Notes under the pieces: generated by a model | The model's input: only the letters and a program-made list of their open reading frames with translations | The model's database searches: none | Told to the model about the DNA's origin: nothing | Part shown: positions 58,961 through 64,000 of the stretch, piece by piece | Layout of the letters: each line of letters starts with the position of its first letter | Numbering within the stretch: the stretch's first letter is position 1 | Translations under genes and position numbers: made by a program | Source of the DNA: Cryptomeria japonica | Lineage: Eukaryota; Streptophyta; Pinopsida; Cupressales; Cupressaceae | DNA length: 64,000 nt | Assembly (NCBI RefSeq): GCF_030272615.1 | Contig: NC_081405.1 | Span: 309,032,374 to 309,096,373 of the forward strand | Reading direction: 5' to 3'

Positions 58961-59684
58961 TAAGAGACATTTAAATTTTAAAGATGTGCAATAGTTTGAG
59001 ATAACTATTAAATATAATGTTGATATTATTTATAATTAAAGATGTGCAATAGTTTGAGATAACTAATAAATATAATGTTAATATTATTTGTAAAAATTTG
59101 AAATTCAAAAATAGTATAAAACATGAAACTTAGTTTCTAGAATAAAACAAATAACTAAATAGAAATATAAATTTTGATATACAATTTGAAAGGTAAAAGT
59201 TTAATATAAAAAAGAAAACATTCAATATTAAATCTAAAATATTAACTTAAAGTTTAACAAAATTCTTTGAAAATATGTTTACGATATATAAATTTAAAAA
59301 ATAGATTAAAAATATATATATAAGTTGAACATAAATTTAGTTTAATTAATTTAAAAAAATGTGCAGTCCTCAACCTGTTAAGGTGAGCAAATTTGGAAAG
59401 TACAAATGCCAAGGTGGTGATTAATTGTTGCAGAAGGAGTTGTCTGCGACATGTAACACGAACGAAGGAAGGGGAGGATGGCAAGAAATCTTTTTTTTGA
59501 TCTCATGGCATTAATGCCTTATCGTGCACATTCATTACCCGACCTATAAGACAGAGGCAGAATTTATTACCTTTTGATCTATGTACTAGTTTTTGCTTTG
59601 AAGTAGAACAAATCTATAGTTTGTAGAATCGTAGCTTCTATAAGACATTTTTTGCAAGAAGTGCTTTTGAAATTGCAGGTGACC
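58961..59684 (+). other. A+T-rich spacer before the small plus-strand ORF
   Basis: There is no gene. It contains a 60-bp direct repeat (AAGATGTGCAATAGTTTGAGATAAC at about 58979 and 59039). It ends with a possible splice acceptor AATTGCAG just before the ATG at 59685. Confidence 0.5.
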
Positions 59685-60237
59685 ATGGAGTCCAATTTCA
59701 CACTTCGAACAGACAAGAAGTTGGTGCCCTTTTTGGGCAAAGTATCTAATAAATGAATGCAAGGACTGTTCAGGTTTAAGGAGGAGAAGTTGTGGGCGGC
59801 AGTTCGACTGATGCTTGCGGAGGAGGTGGCACAGATCAGTCACTGGTATCAAACTAACATGGAGGTTTACTCTCTGATTCTAGCCTGGGCCTATAAATTT
59901 GAACCGAAGGTGGAAAAGGTAAAACTCACATTGGTCAAATTGATTGATGGCGATTTTTTGATTAACCTAGATTCAATCTTGGAGTGGGTGGTGCTAGGAG
60001 TTGGCATTCAAATAAAGGAAGGGGACAACTAGGATGAATTACTTCCTTTTATTTGTGGCCCAGAGGATGAAATCAAATACCAGTGCTGTGAACGTGCCCA
60101 AGTGGGGTGGGAAGAAATGAAACTCTTTGTGAAATTAACCAACGTGGATGAAGTCCTGAAGGCTTTGCATGTGGTTTCAAGGATGGAGGTTGGTAGGGAA
60201 TTGAGAGATAGGGTTGAAGAAGGAAGGGCCATATAGC
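59685..60237 (+). pseudogene. Small cargo ORF 1 of the hAT element, unknown
   Basis: From ATG 59685 one frame gives about 184 codons with stops at codons 24 and 116: MESNFTLRTDKKLVPFLGKV, then FKEEKLWAAVRLMLAEEVAQ, then WAYKFEPKVEKVKLTLVKLIDGDF, then VKLTNVDEVLKALHVVSRMEV. It is helical, of mixed charge, with no membrane segment and no motif I know. Codon-like composition is much better than in the surrounding DNA, which is the main evidence that it was a gene. Confidence 0.5.
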
Positions 60238-61022
60238 TACTGGCAATCTTGGAGGGTGACCCCGACTTCAGGTGCCTAAACTACATTCCAAAAATCAAAG
60301 CTAAAGCGGCAAAAGGGAAGGGACTGGGAGGAGGCGACCCAAGGGGATAGTGAGACTGAGTGAGCGACCTATTGGCAATGAATTGGATTTTTTGTCTACT
60401 TTTTATAAGTTGTGGGGCCGTGGGTAGTATGGTTTTCTCTCTATCTGCGTTTATGCATGAATGACTACAAATTTTGTATCTTGAAACTTTTGAATTAATA
60501 GAATGAAAAAACCTTTACCGATAAACTTTTGTATCTTGAAACTTTTGAAATTTTATATTTTGAATGACTATGTATTTATAAAATTAGAATCAACCATAAT
60601 AAATGTACAAATAATTAATGGAACGAACTGATTTTTTTTTTATAGCATTACATAAAAAAGATCACAGTATTAAATTTATTTCCATTGTTTAACAAATAAT
60701 TAAAATAACGTAGCTCATATACAAAAAGCATTTGAAAGAAATTAATTAATAAAATTGAAATAGAATCATAGAAAGCATTTTTATATCCATAAGAATGTAA
60801 GAGGCAAACTGAAACAAACTGGAATTTGAAAAATTATCATTAATATTTATGCTTTTGAAATTTACAATTTTTTCGTCTGAGACTTGAGTCCCCCAAAAAC
60901 TTAAAATCCAAAATGAGTGAGCCACTGGCACTGAGCTTGTTAGGGTTCGATGACATAGGAAAAAAAAATTACAGGGGGGCAGGGCTAGAGCATGGGTAGT
61001 GGAATTATTTACAATTTTGCCC
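60238..61022. other. Spacer between the two small cargo ORFs
   Basis: There is no gene. The first 110 bp continue as possible 3' coding or trailer of the plus-strand ORF (Lys/Gly-rich). The rest is A+T-rich. Confidence 0.5.
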
Positions 61023-61627
61023 TAAGAATATGGCCCTCCTTCCATGCAAAATTCTTCAGACAGCATAAGCTAAGAGAATTCTTCAAGCCACATGTAGTTT
61101 GGAAAGTGGTCCAGGAGGAACCATTTTTGGAGGAAGTCCCTGCCAATCTGCACCCATTTTCTATGACGTGTCAACTACTCTGCATTCAGGTTTAGGAGAA
61201 ACGGTTTCCTGGCCACTGGCACTACTTGGTTAGGGAGGAGAAGGTTGGATAATTCAGTCGCCCAAGGGATCCCAAACCCTACTTCTGCAAGGACAACAAG
61301 AGTAATGTCATCTCCAAGGAAGTCTTCCTTAAAAACCTTCCTCAACAACATTAGCATATCCACCTTATCTCCTCCTAGGTCCAGAAGAGACGCTAAGAAG
61401 CGAGATGTAATGTCCATGTTAACACGGTACCTATTTTTGTTTCACATAAACTCTCTACCCAGCACCATCCGCACAACCTCATTGGTGAACGACCCAACCT
61501 CATTGTAGACTGATTGGAGGGTTGAGTCTCTAATGGGGCCTAAAAAGGCCCTCTGGTCCTCTACATAAATGCTTCTCAAGGGGATGGGAGTGTCCATCTT
61601 GAGAAAATAGATTAACAAATTAAACAA
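61023..61627 (-). pseudogene. Small cargo ORF 2 of the hAT element, unknown
   Basis: From ATG 61627 (or the later MDTPIPLRS start) one frame gives about 200 codons with three stops. It includes YVEDQRAFLGPIRDSTLQSV, then NEVGSFTNEVVRMVLGREFM, then LLDLGGDKVDMLMLLRKVF and a hydrophobic FLGDDITLVVLAEVGFGI. I do not recognise it. It is tail-to-tail with the preceding small ORF. A copy of the GGGCCGAAAT...TTGATC promoter-like block lies about 420 bp upstream, near 62047. Confidence 0.45.
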
Positions 61628-62557
61628 CCTAAGCCTATAAACCTAAAATATCGTGAGCTGAAACTCCGATGATTTATCTACCAAATGGCAAAGGATAATT
61701 GAAGATGAAAGAAGTAGAGATCATATATAAATCGTTGAAGCTCTTGATTGTAATAATTACTTCTTTAACCGTATTAACTGCTATAAAAAAATTTAAATCT
61801 TTCCTATCTCTGCAAATCTTTCCCATAAATGCACTATTGTGTGAAAATGGAAACAGCTATGAACCAGTACCAAATTGGCAAGTATCACATTGGAAGTCGT
61901 GGGGACAAAGTGGATTACAATTAGTGAAAATATATATATTAAATGAATGAAATTATCGATCGTGATTCATGAAATTTGATACGTGTCTATTGAATCCATT
62001 TCCATTCCAAGCACTTTCTAGTGAGCTATGTTCTCTTCAGAAAATTGGGCCGAAATAAAACTTCAGCCATTGATCTACGATCATCGAATGATTTAAAATC
62101 ATTAATAGATTTTACATATGTGTCACCCTTCACGTGTCAAAGAGGCCGCACTTATTGATACATCGTGTAGAGTCTGGACTCAATGTATTATGTGATGTGA
62201 TGTACTGATGTGATGTGATGTGCCTTATCTATTAATGGCAATGAATTCATGAAATCACCAATAAATTATATATTGTACCATAAATAAAAAAATATTCACC
62301 AATACATTTAAATTAATTTTCCTTCGGAGTAAAATTTTTCACTCATACAATTATATATTTGTTCCTTTTAACAAAAAATATTCGCCTCCCACAATAAATA
62401 TTTTCCCCAGAGAACAAGGTATTATTCGCTAGAAATTTATGGAATTTTTGTACTCTAGAAAAAAATCAATAATACAAAATAATTTTTTCCACATTTAAAA
62501 AAAAAAATTGCCATCAATATGAAAATTTCCCCTCGAAAATAATGTCTGGTTCGCCAG
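61628..62557. other. hAT right subterminal region
   Basis: There is no gene. It contains a diverged copy of the array block (about 62047-62150: GGGCCGAAAT, CATTGATCTACGATCATCGAATG, CACCCTTCACGTGTC), a GATGT microsatellite (62192-62222), and GGCGAA/TTCGCC-type motifs at about 62387, 62427 and 62550. Confidence 0.55.
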
Positions 62558-62565
62558 GATTTTAC
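62558..62565. repeat. Candidate 8-bp target duplication of the hAT element, right
   Basis: GATTTTAC pairs with GAGATTAC at 48728-48735 (6 of 8). Confidence 0.6.
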
Positions 62566-63240
62566 ACAGTTGCCCGGGGGGGTTTCTTAAAGTTATCCCT
62601 GTCCCTATCCAACTTGACTTGAATAAGATCAGAGCCAGTATGCCTATTTGACTAGGTAAATCTAGCTCCATGAAGATCAAGATCCATCAAACCCAAAGAG
62701 TTAATCATGTTAGACAAATATTGCTTACTATATTAAGAGATCAAAGCCCCTCCCATTTTCTCATTATTTGAGAGCGGAGTATTAAATTCCCCCATCAAAA
62801 TCCACTTCTCATTAGGGAAAGACTGTTAGCATCAATTAGAGAAGTCCAAATGGATTTCCTAGCATTTTTACTGTTTGAAGCATAAATGTTGGAAATGATC
62901 TAGGAAGAACCATCATTCAAATTAGTAAATTGTATGTCAACATGGTTAGAGCTAGATAAAATAGTCATACCTTGGACAAGTCTTGGATTCCAGAAGAAGG
63001 CGATACCACCCAACATACCATCAACATCAGAATAATGAACACCATAGTCCTTAAAAACAACTAGCTTCATTTTCTCTAGTCTGCTAGAAGGCATTTTAGT
63101 TTATTGAATGAGGAAAATCTCATGTTTATGATCCCTTACTAGATTAGAGAGGAGATCATGCTTGTGGGGGTGATTAAGCCCACTTATATTCTAGGAAATG
63201 ATCTTCATTTAACAGGGGAGGGGGATCCAATCCCCATTTC
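62566..63240 (-). pseudogene. LINE ORF2 endonuclease, N-terminal part
   Basis: On the minus strand it reads GLITPTSMI-like sequence, then KMKLVVFKDYGVHYSDVDGMLGG and IAFFWNPRLVQGM, then ISNIYASNS, NEKWILMGEFN-like sequence, and SNRHTGSDLIQVKLDRD before the hAT element. This is the apurinic-endonuclease type domain that nicks the target for plant L1 LINEs. Stops and one-base shifts are present. It continues at 48735. Confidence 0.85.
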
Positions 63241-64000
63241 ATAAATAGTTCTTTTGGCTTCATCCACAATCTCTATTGTGCTCTGTTTATCTTTGTTGAA
63301 TATATTTGGTAGCCTTCCCACCCCTCTTTATTTAGATCAACAATCCACTCTCTCTCTATTCTTAGTTTTAACTCTACCTGAGCCCGAAGCAAGGCCATTT
63401 TTTGAAGGAGTAGGGGAGTTGCGTCTATGGTTCCGGGGTTTGACTTCAATAAAAGGGTTTGAATCCTTGACCCATTGATCAAAAGAGTCCTTTTCCAATA
63501 GCCCAGCAACATTATGAGAATTTAGGGGTTTCGGGGCACTTCTCACATCAACTATCAGCTAAGGGTTGCAATCCTCCATGTTAGGTGCAGATCTCATATC
63601 CAGACTGAGGGACTCACCCAAAACCAATGGATCAGGATGACGGGACTCCACCTAGATAGGGGGGTCAATTTGACAAGAATCCTAAATATTTGGTGGAGAC
63701 AACTTATCTAAAGGAAGATTATGGATATTATCATTCAAAGACACCTTCCTAGATTGATCTTCCCGGCCTGAAGGAATCTCCCCCTCAGAAGACAAGGTCT
63801 ATTGGGTCTCCCTAGGTGTAATTGACTGGGATGATTTCTTTTTCCAAAATTTTTTCAAAGAGGGTTTATTCGGACAATCGCTAGCCTAATGCCCAACTTT
63901 CTTACAATGGAAACAAGTAAAGGGCATGGACTCATATTCCACTTTCCAAACCCATTTCCCCAACTTCAAGTTCAAAAAAATTTCAAGGGGAAGATCTGTA
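63241..64000 (-). pseudogene. LINE ORF1 C-terminal part (zinc knuckle), cut by the window edge
   Basis: From the right edge on the minus strand it reads LPLEIFLNLKLGKWVWKVEY, then a CCHC knuckle CFHCKKVGH, stop, ASDCP (near 63905), then a Lys/Ser/Pro-rich tail to about 63250. This layout matches the nucleic-acid-binding ORF1 protein (DUF4283 plus CCHC) of plant L1 LINEs. The N-terminal part lies outside the window. Confidence 0.8.

Larger units (their letters stand above)
48736..62557 (+). mobile_element. 13.8-kb hAT-type DNA transposon with extra genes
   Basis: It interrupts the LINE endonuclease. The termini share TGGCGAA (left at 48741-48747; right, inverted, at about 62550-62556), and GGCGAA/TTCGCC motifs recur in both subterminal kilobases. 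Inside are a decayed hAT transposase (plus), a ~4-kb convergent gene (minus), a repeat array, and two small ORFs (plus and minus). If the ends are placed two bases outward they read TAGTGGCGAA and TCCTGGCGAA (8/10). Autonomous hATs are usually about 3-5 kb, so it is large. Nested insertions within it cannot be excluded, but I see no LTR or LINE motif inside. Confidence 0.6.

Overview
The window looks like intergenic DNA of a land plant with a large, retrotransposon-saturated genome, most likely a gymnosperm (conifer-like). This is inferred from A+T-rich sequence, very long LTRs, deep nesting and old, decayed copies. Nothing in the sequence fixes the species. I found no intact host gene, rRNA, tRNA or CRISPR array. 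Almost everything that can be assigned is a mobile element, and every coding region carries stops or frameshifts.

Left block (1-28096): a nested stack. An outer non-autonomous LTR element (element A) begins about 4 bp before the window. Its 5' LTR is 1-75 plus 7766-8880 and its 3' LTR is 26781-27945. A 7.7-kb Ty1/copia element (copia-1, 76-7760, target duplication TATTC) sits inside that 5' LTR. The body of A holds a decayed tandem-repeat protein (8999-10040), a solo copia LTR (copia-2, 10092-10894 plus 21997-22210), a second unrecognised coding stretch (22216-23073) and a deleted copia remnant (copia-3, 25450-26657). Copia-2 is itself split by an 11-kb minus-strand Ty3/gypsy Tat-like element (10895-21996). 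That element keeps gag, protease and the integrase C-terminus, has lost reverse transcriptase, and carries an antisense, apparently spliced plant-mobile-domain gene. Element A lies just inside the remains of a minus-strand copia element (copia-4, LTR 28097-29199).

Middle (29200-38283): 2.3 kb without recognisable content, then a decayed minus-strand gene of unknown function (36685 down to 31772). That gene is split by a 3.36-kb solo gypsy LTR (32026-35380). Next to it is the 3' part of a minus-strand L1-like LINE.

Right block (36720-64000): one minus-strand LINE (ORF1, endonuclease, RT, zinc finger and RNase H in order from the right edge) cut by three insertions. These are a gypsy-like element without pol (38284-45468, duplication ATAAG), a 1.16-kb LTR-like insert (about 46684-47840) and a 13.8-kb hAT-type DNA transposon (48736-62557). 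The hAT element is the most interesting object. It carries a decayed hAT transposase, a convergent 4-kb gene with a G-patch-like motif and coiled coil, two further small ORFs, and a tandem array of promoter-like repeats between divergent ORFs. Joining the LINE across it in one reading frame, with one copy of an 8-bp near-duplication, argues that the whole 13.8 kb is one insertion rather than chance neighbours.

Calls rest on reading translated motifs and repeats by eye. No alignment or database search was run. Element borders without a stated duplication are approximate.
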